Shown here piece after piece: positions 7,278 through 14,554 of a DNA stretch of 38,718 bases (positions are counted from its first letter, which is position 1; each line of letters begins with the position of its first letter). The stretch is from an uncultured Sphingomonadales bacterium (GTDB taxonomy: Bacteria; Pseudomonadota; Alphaproteobacteria; Sphingomonadales; Sphingomonadaceae). A program made the translations under genes and the position numbers. A model generated the notes under the pieces. That model searched no databases. It worked only from the letters and a program-made list of their open reading frames with translations, and was not told the origin of the DNA. Where the stretch lies: positions 1 through 38,718 of the forward strand of contig CAIOKP010000213.1 in the NCBI GenBank assembly GCA_903858875.1. Direction: 5' to 3'.

Positions 7278-7793
7278 ATGAGTGTGAACACCCCTCCCGC
7301 CTTGTCGCCCCTGCCGTTCGGCGGCGAATCTGATAGTCCGGCTACCCCCTTGCTGGTCCAGTTGCTCAAGCTGTGCAGCTTGATCAACGAGCCGATGAAG
7401 GAGGGTGTTTGCGACCCTGCCGGCGCATCGACCAACGAGGTGAAAGTCGTCATGGCGCTCGCCGGCGAAGGGCCGATGGCGGGGCATGATCTGGTCCACA
7501 TTTTGGGCACGACACCGATGAATGTCAGCCGTGCCATTGCCGGGCTAAAAGCGCGTAACTGGGTCGAGGATTTTACCGATCCCGATAATCGCCGCCGCCG
7601 CCCGGTCCGCCTGACCGGCGATGGCGAGGTCGCCTATCGCCAGATGCAGCCGTTGCTCGACACGGTGGCCGGCGCTCTGCTGAACAAATTGACGGTGCGG
7701 CAACATCGCGAATTGTCCCACCTGACCGGCCTCGTGCTGGGGCGGATCGCGGACTGGGAAAAGGCCCGGTCCGCGATCACTTCCGACGATTGA
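7278..7793 (+). CDS. MarR-family transcriptional regulator
   Basis: A 171-aa protein with a winged helix-turn-helix: 'STNEVKVVMALAGEGPMAGH' then recognition-helix region 'LGTTPMNVSRAIAGLKARNW' and wing 'DPDNRRRRPVRLT' (about residues 55-120), flanked by the helical dimerisation segments typical of MarR. MarR dimers bind short palindromes and release DNA on binding a phenolic ligand. The ORF-track start (TTG 7236) is doubtful; the ATG at 7278 or GTG at 7260 is likelier, though none has a good Shine-Dalgarno. It is divergent from TonB receptor 1, and its stop codon lies one base from the end of the convergent NTF2-fold gene. It is the only regulator in the window and so the likely controller of the surrounding catabolic operons. 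Confidence 0.88.
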   Translation: MSVNTPPALSPLPFGGESDSPATPLLVQLLKLCSLINEPMKEGVCDPAGASTNEVKVVMALAGEGPMAGHDLVHILGTTPMNVSRAIAGLKARNWVEDFTDPDNRRRRPVRLTGDGEVAYRQMQPLLDTVAGALLNKLTVRQHRELSHLTGLVLGRIADWEKARSAITSDD

Positions 7794-7794
7794 T

Positions 7795-8496
7795 CTATTC
7801 GGACCTGGGCGCCTGATCGGCCAGCATCTTGCCAAACCGCGGGTGGGCGAAATGCATCGGCACATCGTGGCGGTGTGGCCAAGTCTGGCGCAATTCCTCG
7901 GTGCGGATGCTGTCCGGGCCCCATGGGTTGGCCGGATAGCATTCGGCCAGCGGTTGCAGATGCGCGGTGGTCTTTGACCAGCCGGCCTCGTAATCGCCCT
8001 GCCACTGCATCATGTAATCCAGCCGCTTGATCTTCCAGACGCCGTCTTCCTTGACGTAGTCGTTCTCGTAAATTCCCGCTTCCATGAATTGCAGCGGCAG
8101 GCCCTGCGGCTTGAATTCGCGCGTTTCGTGGCTGCCGCCAAACAGCATCCCGCGAAACCGGCCCTTGGCGGTCTGGCCATCGGGGGCGACGGTGATGATG
8201 TCCTGCATCTGGAAATGGTCGAGCAGAAAGCCATAGGCCGGGCCTTCTTCGCCGGGGGCCAGAAACAGCGATTTGAACCATGTGCCATAGAGGCGATAGG
8301 CGCCCTCGCGGCCCTTATAAATGCCCGACAGAAAGATCACCTCGCCATCTTCGGCAAACAGGTTGGCGACGTCGCGGGCGCGGTTGAAATCGATGTAATA
8401 GCCATAGGCCCAATGCAGGCGGCGGATGGCATTGATGTCCTCCATCTCCTGCACACGGTGTTCCAGCGCCGCAATGCGGCTTTCGTCGTCGGCCAT
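7795..8496 (-). CDS. NTF2/SnoaL-fold enzyme, candidate lyase (LdpA-like architecture)
   Basis: A 233-aa protein. Its N-terminal coiled segment 'IAALEHRVQEMEDINAIRRL' leads into an NTF2-like alpha+beta cone ('YGYYIDFNRARDVANLFAED', 'YVKEDGVWKIKRLDY') with a C-terminal extension rich in Trp, Pro and His. The family includes dehydratases, isomerases and, in sphingomonads, the diarylpropane lyase LdpA/LsdE, which removes formaldehyde from a beta-1 lignin dimer to give lignostilbene. That function is attractive because a stilbene-dioxygenase-family enzyme is in the same cluster, but it is inference. The ATG at 8496 follows GAGAGGA; the ORF-track start at 8529 lies in the promoter. Divergent from the LigD-like SDR across an operator. 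Confidence 0.8.
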   Translation of the reverse strand: MADDESRIAALEHRVQEMEDINAIRRLHWAYGYYIDFNRARDVANLFAEDGEVIFLSGIYKGREGAYRLYGTWFKSLFLAPGEEGPAYGFLLDHFQMQDIITVAPDGQTAKGRFRGMLFGGSHETREFKPQGLPLQFMEAGIYENDYVKEDGVWKIKRLDYMMQWQGDYEAGWSKTTAHLQPLAECYPANPWGPDSIRTEELRQTWPHRHDVPMHFAHPRFGKMLADQAPRSE

Positions 8497-8537
8497 GGGG
8501 ATCCTCTCTCGATTGTTGCCCAGACTCACTGGACTTA

Positions 8538-8559
8538 TTTGTATGCCATACTAACAATC
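8538..8559. promoter_or_regulatory. putative divergent operator between NTF2-fold gene and LigD-like SDR
   Basis: TTTGTATGCCATACTAACAA (8538-8557) has an internal GTATG/CATAC inverted repeat and, extended by TC, contains the TAACAATC half-site also found (reverse strand) at 19853. It lies 42 bases from the minus-strand ATG and 31 bases from the plus-strand ATG, so one bound dimer could control both genes. Confidence 0.55.
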
Positions 8560-8587
8560 ACGCAGCGTTTGGCGAGAGGAAAAACAC

Positions 8588-9517
8588 ATGGGCGAACACA
8601 GCATGGATTGGACCGGCCGGGTGGCCTTTATCAGCGGCGGCGTGTCGGGGCTGGGCTTTGGCATTGCCCGGGCCTTTTCCGACGCGGGGATGCGCCTCGC
8701 GCTATCCTACCGCAATGAGGCCTATCGCAGCAAGGCCGCAGCATGGTTTGCAGCAAATGGCCGCGAAGAACCGCTGTGGGTCAAGCTGGACGTGACCGAT
8801 CGCGCGCGATTCGGCGCAGTGGCGGACGAGGTCGTGGCCCATTTTGGCGCGGTCCACGTCGTGGTCAACAATGCCGGCGTCAGTGTGTTCGGCAATACCG
8901 CCGAGGCGGCCCACGCCGATTACGACTGGATCATGGGCGTCAATTTTGGCGGCGTGGTCAATGGCGTCGTCGCCTTCCTGCCCAAATTGCAGGCCGCGAG
9001 TGGCCGCCGCCACATCGTCAACATCGCCAGCATGGCCGCCTACCTCTCCGGCCCGCAGGCCGGGATCTATACCGCGAGCAAGTTTGCCGTGCGGGGCCTT
9101 ACCGAATCCTTGCGCTATAATCTGGTGCCGCTGGGGATCGGCTGTTCGCTGGTCTGCCCGGCGCTGGTGGCGACCAACGCGTGGGATTCGGCTTTTCGCC
9201 GCCCGGCCGCATTCGCTGACAGCGGGTTTGGCGCGGTGGACAAGGGGGAACTCGAAACATTCGGCAAGGCGTTCGAGGCCGGGATGGACCCGCAGGAGGC
9301 CGGGCGCCGCATTCTGGCCGGGATGAGCGAGGATCGTGGGTTGATCTTTACCCACCCCGAATTCGCCGAGGATTTCAAGGCGATCTATGAGGAGAGCCTC
9401 GCCGCCTTGCCGCAGGATGTGGCGCCGCCGGAACGGTTGGAGGTCGAACGGATGCGCCGGGCGGCCAATAAGGCGGCATTGGCGGGGCAGGTGATTTCAA
9501 TTAATGATTTGACGTGA
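8588..9517 (+). CDS. SDR-family oxidoreductase, LigD-like (candidate C-alpha dehydrogenase)
   Basis: A 309-aa classical SDR with the nucleotide-binding 'SGGVSGLGFGIA' at about residue 16, 'NNAGV' near 95, catalytic Ser in 'IVNIASMAAY' and 'YTASK' (Tyr-x3-Lys) near 165. Segments such as 'YDWIMGVNFGGVVNGVVAFL' and the long C-terminal extension with 'FTHPEFAEDFKAIYEE' resemble LigD/LigL/LigN of Sphingobium SYK-6, NAD-dependent enzymes that oxidise the benzylic alcohol of beta-aryl ether dimers and so prepare the GST step. GAGAGGA precedes the ATG. It is alone in its transcription unit, ends at a strong terminator, and is divergent from the NTF2-fold gene. SDR assignment is firm; the substrate is inferred. 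Confidence 0.88.
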   Translation: MGEHSMDWTGRVAFISGGVSGLGFGIARAFSDAGMRLALSYRNEAYRSKAAAWFAANGREEPLWVKLDVTDRARFGAVADEVVAHFGAVHVVVNNAGVSVFGNTAEAAHADYDWIMGVNFGGVVNGVVAFLPKLQAASGRRHIVNIASMAAYLSGPQAGIYTASKFAVRGLTESLRYNLVPLGIGCSLVCPALVATNAWDSAFRRPAAFADSGFGAVDKGELETFGKAFEAGMDPQEAGRRILAGMSEDRGLIFTHPEFAEDFKAIYEESLAALPQDVAPPERLEVERMRRAANKAALAGQVISINDLT

Positions 9518-9518
9518 A

Positions 9519-9559
9519 GGGGCAGGCGCGAGGGCCTTCGCCCTCGCGCTCCCATTTTT
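9519..9559. terminator. terminator built from the palindromic GCGCGAGGG 3'-end repeat
   Basis: The perfect 10-bp stem GCGCGAGGGC / GCCCTCGCGC (9526-9535, 9540-9549, loop CTTC) is followed by TCCCATTTTTT, giving a strong plus-strand terminator right after the SDR stop. The flanking AAGGGGCAGG and, on the opposite side, CTATCCCTT (9573-9581) match the repeat family also found at 15841, 21028 and 36482. Confidence 0.85.
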
Positions 9560-9581
9560 TGGGCCTCCTGCGTCTATCCCT

Positions 9582-10373
9582 TCACGCCCACCAATAGGCC
9601 GTCGCTCGCATTTCGATACTCGACCGCGGCGGCGCGCCCACAGCGGTCGGGTCGTTGAACGCGACATGCGGCACATGATGCGCGGCGGCGGGATCGCTGT
9701 CCTTGGTTTTGAAGATGATCGCCTCGTCGCGGGTCATGTCGGGGTAGTAGTACCATTTGTGCTGGGGCCCGTGCGCGACGAGCAGCGCTTCAAAGCCCCA
9801 TTCCTTGCCGTCGGGTTCGTCAAAGATCGCGTCGGCGACGATCAGGTCCTGCGGTGCGAGGCTGCGCGCGTCGCACAGCGCCAGCGGCACATCCTGCGGC
9901 GCGGGCGACAGCGCGCGCCAGACGTTGATCGAGACAAAGCGTTGGAACGGGCGGCCGTTGGCGCCGGATTTGGCCATCGCCGCCGCGCTGCCATCGGCGA
10001 CGTCGATATGGGCAAAGCGCGCAGGGTGCGAATTGTTCGACGATCCCGCCAAGCCGGACGCCTCGGAAAAGCGCAGGATGCCGCGTGGGGAGACCCGCAC
10101 TTCGTCGGCGCCTGTGGCGGCCTGCACCAGCGCGGCGATTTCGGGGACATAGGTCGCGGCGATTTGCGCTTCATCGGCAAAGTCGGTGACGGCGCTGGGG
10201 TGGGCGGCGAGGATGAACCCTTCGCGGTCGAGTTCGCTCGCCATGCCGCGCGCGCTGTCCACGGGCATGGGAAAGGTCACGATGTCGATCTCATCGCGAT
10301 CATGCGCGTTGGCGTAATAGCGCGGTCGGGCGATGCTGCGCCCGGCATAGGCGATGTCGGCTGTGATGGTCAT
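9582..10373 (-). CDS. CmcJ/NvfI-like oxidoreductase
   Basis: A 263-aa protein recognised by the family-typical run: 'FAHIDVADGSAA' (possible HxD metal site, about residue 118), 'FVSINVWRAL', 'VPLALCDARSLAPQDLI', 'KWYYYPDMTRDEAIIFKTKD', 'PHVAFNDP' and 'PPRSSIEMRATAYW' at the end. CmcJ-like proteins are non-haem-iron/2-oxoglutarate-type or related oxidoreductases known from cephamycin and fungal pathways; in bacteria most are uncharacterised. The ATG at 10373 has AAAGGA upstream; the longer track ORF reads through the DUF3237 gene. Last gene of the DUF8021/PQQ/DUF3237/CmcJ operon (23-base gap), so it probably modifies the same compound. No signal peptide, so cytoplasmic. Confidence 0.78.
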   Translation of the reverse strand: MTITADIAYAGRSIARPRYYANAHDRDEIDIVTFPMPVDSARGMASELDREGFILAAHPSAVTDFADEAQIAATYVPEIAALVQAATGADEVRVSPRGILRFSEASGLAGSSNNSHPARFAHIDVADGSAAAMAKSGANGRPFQRFVSINVWRALSPAPQDVPLALCDARSLAPQDLIVADAIFDEPDGKEWGFEALLVAHGPQHKWYYYPDMTRDEAIIFKTKDSDPAAAHHVPHVAFNDPTAVGAPPRSSIEMRATAYWWA

Positions 10374-10396
10374 GCTCTCGTCCTTTGCTGGGGGGG

Positions 10397-10909
10397 TCAG
10401 GTCAGTGCGTAATAGCGCACATAATTGCCGTCGGGTTTGCGCTCGCCAATGCCGATGAAGATGTGGCGGGTCAGCCAGTCGTACTTGCCGACGCTGGTTT
10501 CGAAGGTCGGTTGGGCGCGCAGGTAATAGTCGGCATGGGGGACAGCGGCGCCGCCCGCGAACGCCCATTGGCGCAGGCGATCCATCACGCCGGGTTCGCG
10601 ACCCCACAAAAAGCCCTTGTTTTGCATATAGATCAGCGTGCCGTCATCGACCTCCAGCATATAGCGGGCGTCGAAACAGGCGGTGTCATCGGGGCGGAAC
10701 AGCGCATAATCGCCGCCCGAATTGGGCACGGCCTTGCCCTTGAGGCGTGGCCCTTCGAACTCGCCGCTGTCGACATAGACGGCGCTGCGCATGCCGCCCG
10801 ACGGCACATCGGGCACCATCTGGACCCGCGTAAAGCGCAGGCGGCAGGCGAAGGCGAATTCGAGATGCGGCGCGTCCATCGTCGACAGGGTGGGGAACGG
10901 GTCTTGCAT
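10397..10909 (-). CDS. DUF3237 family protein
   Basis: A 170-aa protein with the DUF3237 (UPF0311) pattern: 'APHLEFAFACRLRFTRVQMV', 'RSAVYVDSGEFEGPRLKG', 'VPNSGGDYALFRPDDTACFD', 'YMLEVDDGTLIYMQNKGFLWG' and 'GKYDWLTRHIFIGIGER'. It is a small beta-barrel-like domain, about the usual length for the family; no biochemical activity is established that I can cite. The ATG at 10909 is chosen because AGGACG lies ahead of it, overlapping the stop of the PQQ gene ten bases upstream; the longer track ORF overlaps the PQQ gene. Recurrent pairing of DUF3237 with catabolic dehydrogenases suggests an accessory enzymatic or binding role, which is inference. Confidence 0.82.
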   Translation of the reverse strand: MQDPFPTLSTMDAPHLEFAFACRLRFTRVQMVPDVPSGGMRSAVYVDSGEFEGPRLKGKAVPNSGGDYALFRPDDTACFDARYMLEVDDGTLIYMQNKGFLWGREPGVMDRLRQWAFAGGAAVPHADYYLRAQPTFETSVGKYDWLTRHIFIGIGERKPDGNYVRYYALT

Positions 10910-10919
10910 CGGCGGCGTC

Positions 10920-13109
10920 CTAAAAGCTGGAGAGAATGGCGAGGCTGGGCGCGTCGAGGGGCAGGTGGCGGCGGATCTTTTCCTGCTCAACCGTGCGCGT
11001 CTTGCCCTGTGCATCGATCAGATAGGCGTGGATCGCGGCGACATCCTTGGGCGTCAGCACATCGTCCCAACGCGGCATTCCGGCGGGCAGGTACAGGCCT
11101 TTTAACAGGATATCGTTGAACGCGGCATGCGTCGCAGGCTGCATCCGGCGCAGATCGGGGGTGATCGACCGGTGCTGGTTTGAATGGCATATCGCGCAAT
11201 TGGCGAAAAACAGCCCGCGCCCCGCCGCGATGACCTCTGGCGTGGTGCCGGGGGCCTGTGCCGGTGGCGGCGGCGCGATATCCAGCGCGGCCTGTTCCGG
11301 CGGCGGGGCAATCGCGCCCCCATCCAGCTTGAACACCAGCAAGCGCCCGGCGTTGATCCGCTTATACGCCGCCGAATAGCGCGGCACATAGGCATAGCCG
11401 CCGCCGCCCCACGCCGCCATCACCGCGATATATTGCACGCCCCCCACCTTATAGGTCATCGGCGCGGCAAGGATCGAGCTGCCGGTCTCGATGGTTTTCA
11501 GGATGCGCCCGTCGCGGGACGACCGGACGATCAATTGCCCGGCAATCGTGCCATGGATTGTCAACCCGCTGGCGGTGGTCAGCACCCCGCCGCGATCCTG
11601 CCAGCCGCCGGTGGGTTGATGCCACACCGTCTTGCCGGTGAGGGGATCGATGCCGCGCATTTCGGCAAAGCCGGGATTGGCGACGGCGTCCTTATAGGCG
11701 GGCAATGCCTTGACCGCCGCGGCCACTGGCGGTGGCAGGGTGGGCATTGCATCGGCCAGATTGGTGGTGAAAATCAGCGCCGCGCCGGTGTTCAGCCCCT
11801 TTGGCCGATAGGGCTTTGGCCCCGGCGTCACGAACATCAGATTGCCCATGTCGAGCACCGAGCCGATATACAGGCCCGTCGTTGGATCATAGGAGGCGGG
11901 GAACCAGTTGCGCGCGCCCGGTGTGCCGGGGAAGATGATCTGTGGCCCCGAAGACAGGTCGCTGGTCGCCGGCGTCAGGATCGGCTTGCCGGTTTTGCGG
12001 TCAACGCCCTTGGCCCAGTTCATCCGCACCAGCGGATTGGCGCGCAGCAATTGGCCGGTCTTGCGGTCAAGCACATAGAGGAAGCCGTTCTTTGGCGCAT
12101 GCAGGATGACGCCGCGATCGGCACCATCGACCTTCAGGTGGGTCAGCACCATCGGCGCGGTGGCGTCATAGTCCCACTGATCGCCAGGCGATTCCTGATA
12201 GTGCCATTTGACGCGGCCGGTTTTGGGGTCCAGCGCGACGATCGACGACAGGTAGAGGTTGTCGCCCCGATGCGGGCTGCGCGCGGTGTGCGAATAGGGC
12301 TCGCCATTGCCGGTGCCGACCAGGACGAGGCCGGTTTCCGCATCATAGGTCAGCCCATCCCACGGCGCGCCGCCGCCGCCAATGTCCCACCGGCTGTTCG
12401 GGTCCCAGGTCTTGAGCGCGGCGTCCATATCGGGATTGTCTTGCGGGCCGAGGCGCGGGTCGTGCGGCACAACATGAAACCGCCAGCGCAGCGCGCCCGT
12501 CCGGATGTCATAAGCCGAAACATAGCCACGCACATCGTCATCCGCGCCGCCATTGCCGATCATCACCACATCGCCGGCGATTTCGGGCGCGCCGGTGGAA
12601 TTGATGCCGCGCGTCTTGTCTTCCTTGGTGTCGGCTTGCCAAACGACCTTGCCGGTTTTGGCATCCAGCGCGTACATCACGGCGTCGAGCGCGGTGACGA
12701 ACACCTTGCCATCGGCCACCGCGACGCCGCGATTGACCATGTCGCAACATACGGTACGGGTGACCTGCATATCGACCTGCGGCTCAAACGCCCAGAGCGG
12801 CTTGCCCGTGGCAGCGTCGAACGCATAGGCGCGACCCGCGACGCCCGAGGTATACAGCACGCCGCCAACCTCGACCGGCGTTGCCTCGAGCCCGCGGTTG
12901 GTGCCCAATTCGGCCATCCACGCCAGGCCAAGCCGCCCGACAGTGCCGGGGTTGATATCGCCCAGCGTCGAATGCCGCGTCTTGCCCGCGTCGCCGCCGG
13001 GGTTGGTCCAATGGTCGGCGGCGGGCTGTTGATCGGCGGCTGAATGCGTGCAGGCCGCCAGCGTCAGCAGGGCGGCGGCCAGAACGGGGTGTTTGATACG
13101 CTGGGTCAC
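10920..13109 (-). CDS. PQQ-dependent quinohemoprotein alcohol dehydrogenase, lipoprotein signal
   Basis: About 730 aa: an eight-bladed PQQ propeller followed by a fused cytochrome c domain, the type II quinohaemoprotein layout. Visible are the vicinal disulfide 'VCCDMVNRG', 'GNGGADDDVRGY' at the metal-ligand position (usually Glu), 'GTGNGEPY' with the metal-binding Asn, catalytic Asp in 'GDQWDYDA', 'HAPKNGFLYVLDR', and haem site 'CAICH' in the C-terminal 100 residues. It oxidises primary alcohols in the periplasm and passes electrons to haem c. The N-terminus 'LAAALLTLAACTHS' carries a lipobox, so it is probably membrane-anchored. GTG 13109 overlaps the previous stop (GTGA) and has GGGA six bases ahead; ATG 13121 is the alternative start. 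Second gene of its operon. Confidence 0.92.
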   Translation of the reverse strand: MTQRIKHPVLAAALLTLAACTHSAADQQPAADHWTNPGGDAGKTRHSTLGDINPGTVGRLGLAWMAELGTNRGLEATPVEVGGVLYTSGVAGRAYAFDAATGKPLWAFEPQVDMQVTRTVCCDMVNRGVAVADGKVFVTALDAVMYALDAKTGKVVWQADTKEDKTRGINSTGAPEIAGDVVMIGNGGADDDVRGYVSAYDIRTGALRWRFHVVPHDPRLGPQDNPDMDAALKTWDPNSRWDIGGGGAPWDGLTYDAETGLVLVGTGNGEPYSHTARSPHRGDNLYLSSIVALDPKTGRVKWHYQESPGDQWDYDATAPMVLTHLKVDGADRGVILHAPKNGFLYVLDRKTGQLLRANPLVRMNWAKGVDRKTGKPILTPATSDLSSGPQIIFPGTPGARNWFPASYDPTTGLYIGSVLDMGNLMFVTPGPKPYRPKGLNTGAALIFTTNLADAMPTLPPPVAAAVKALPAYKDAVANPGFAEMRGIDPLTGKTVWHQPTGGWQDRGGVLTTASGLTIHGTIAGQLIVRSSRDGRILKTIETGSSILAAPMTYKVGGVQYIAVMAAWGGGGYAYVPRYSAAYKRINAGRLLVFKLDGGAIAPPPEQAALDIAPPPPAQAPGTTPEVIAAGRGLFFANCAICHSNQHRSITPDLRRMQPATHAAFNDILLKGLYLPAGMPRWDDVLTPKDVAAIHAYLIDAQGKTRTVEQEKIRRHLPLDAPSLAILSSF

Positions 13110-13963
13110 AGATGGTCCCATGGCGACGGCATGCGATAGGGCACGGTGATGAAATTGGCCTCGATCTGGCACAGCATCCCGTGGTCGATCTTGAACAGTT
13201 CCGAGATGTAGAAGCTGTGCGGGCGGCGCACCGGGCTTTTCACCGTGCGGCCATCGGTCAGCTGATATTCGGCCAACCGCCCCGAATGGTCGATAAAGCC
13301 AAATGCCAGCACCAGCCCGCGTTCCTCGTCCACCAGCGGAAAGCGGCGCGCGCGCAATGCATCGTCATAGCGATAATTGCCCATGCGGAACTGTTCCTCG
13401 CACCCCAGCGCGGAGACGGGGACGATCTTGGCGAAATCGGGGTTGCGGGTGGTTTGCACGCCGTTTTCGACGCGGTTGCAATCGGGGTGAAACTTTGTGT
13501 GGATCGTGCCATCGTTCAATTGCAGCGTGTCGAAATAGCCATTCGACAGGGCGACCATTTCCGCGCGGGACACCGGCGCCGTGGCGACGGCCTCCAGAAT
13601 CGGCTTGGTCCAATAGCGCGGGTTTTCGAATTTGATGCCGCTGTCGGATTGGCGCACGATGCACATTTCCGCCTCGGCCACCTCGCCGCGATCATTGAGC
13701 GCCAGCCGCAGGGTAAAGCCCGATTCCTCGATATGTTCGTGGATCGCGCCGAAATAGCCGACCTGCCGCGTCTTGGGATCGGCAAAGCGCAGCTGGTATT
13801 CGCCCAGCCGTTCAATCGTGCCCCACACGCCATCGCCGATCGGCAACATGACGTTGTTTTCCGAGGTTTTCGCCCCCGGCGCCCACGCCACCCGTTCAGG
13901 ATTGCGCGCGGCCAGCGCCGCCAAAAAGCCGTCAAGAACGCTATACAGCGCGGACCTGTTCAT
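13106..13963 (-). CDS. DUF8021-like conserved hypothetical protein
   Basis: A 285-aa protein. Its first half ('LDGFLAALAARNPERVAWAP', 'TSENNVMLPIGDGVWGTI', 'YFGAIHEHIEESGFTLRLAL') and second half ('LSNGYFDTLQLNDGTIHTKF', 'RFPLVDEERGLVLAFGFIDH', 'PHSFYISELFKIDHGMLCQI') look like two SnoaL/NTF2-like repeats, a layout I associate with DUF8021. No signal peptide. No catalytic function is known to me. The start is ATG 13963 with GAGGA eight bases upstream; the ORF-track start at 14050 would lie in the operator. First gene of the operon, overlapping the PQQ gene by 4 bases, so expression is tightly linked to the quinohaemoprotein. Confidence 0.75.
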   Translation of the reverse strand: MNRSALYSVLDGFLAALAARNPERVAWAPGAKTSENNVMLPIGDGVWGTIERLGEYQLRFADPKTRQVGYFGAIHEHIEESGFTLRLALNDRGEVAEAEMCIVRQSDSGIKFENPRYWTKPILEAVATAPVSRAEMVALSNGYFDTLQLNDGTIHTKFHPDCNRVENGVQTTRNPDFAKIVPVSALGCEEQFRMGNYRYDDALRARRFPLVDEERGLVLAFGFIDHSGRLAEYQLTDGRTVKSPVRRPHSFYISELFKIDHGMLCQIEANFITVPYRMPSPWDHL

Positions 13964-14044
13964 ATCCTCATCCCCATTATGTCGGGCGCCGGCGATATGG
14001 GGTTTGCCGGACGCACCTTGCTTGGTCATAGTTCTTGCATATGC

Positions 14045-14056
14045 TATCAAATGTTA
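14045..14056. promoter_or_regulatory. putative divergent operator (TATCAAATGTTA)
   Basis: TATCAAATGTTA matches TAACAATTGTTA at 10 of 12 positions and is centred between two divergent operons: 82 bases from the minus-strand ATG (13963) and 81 from the plus-strand ATG (14137). A GCATATGC palindrome lies just to its left. This spacing suits joint control of both operons. Confidence 0.5.
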
Positions 14057-14136
14057 CAATAGAGATTGGTGGGACCATGGGGCCATATTGCGCAACAGAC
14101 GCGATAGGCCGCCACGGCATTTGGGGAGAGAGCGAT

Positions 14137-14526
14137 ATGGCACATGACGCGCAGGAAGCGGCCAATCTGGCCTTGGTCACGCAAATGTACCACGAGGTGT
14201 TGATCGCGATGGATTCATCGGCGGTCGACCGCTTTATTGCGCCGCATTATGTGCAGCATAGCTCGCTGGCCGAACCCGGTGTTGCGGCGTTGAAGGCGTT
14301 TCTTGATATGGTCCGGGAGCAATCGCCCGATGCGCGACAGACCATTCACCGCACCTTGGCCGATGGCGATATGGTGGCGGTGCATGTCCATGTGGAACGG
14401 TTTCCGGGCGATCCAGGGTTGGCGGTGGTCGACATGTTCCGTTGCCAAAACGGCATGATTGTCGAACATTGGGACGTGTTGCAGGACGTGCCGGCCCGTC
14501 CGGTCAATCCCCATTCGATGTTCTGA
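14137..14526 (+). CDS. SnoaL-like (COG4922-type) protein, cytoplasmic
   Basis: A 129-aa single-domain SnoaL/NTF2-fold protein with 'YHEVLIAMDSSAVDRFIAPH' followed by 'YVQHSSLAEPGVAALKAFLD', 'VAVHVHVERFPGDPGLAVVD' and the C-terminal 'IVEHWDVLQDVP...NPHSMF'. These are typical of predicted SnoaL-like aldol-condensation enzymes, with His/Asp residues lining the cavity. No signal peptide. The ATG at 14137 follows GGGGAGAG; the earlier track start lies across the operator. First gene of a three-gene operon with an exported paralogue and an SDR. The reaction is unknown; aldol/retro-aldol or hydration chemistry on a carbonyl intermediate is plausible. Confidence 0.8.
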   Translation: MAHDAQEAANLALVTQMYHEVLIAMDSSAVDRFIAPHYVQHSSLAEPGVAALKAFLDMVREQSPDARQTIHRTLADGDMVAVHVHVERFPGDPGLAVVDMFRCQNGMIVEHWDVLQDVPARPVNPHSMF

Positions 14527-14554
14527 AACCTTGACGCCTTGGAGGAGAACCGCC

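Noticed and set aside
11184-13043. 619-aa plus-strand ORF opposite the PQQ dehydrogenase
   Set aside because: His/Arg/Gly-rich antisense frame with no recognisable domain; the minus strand encodes a complete quinohaemoprotein.
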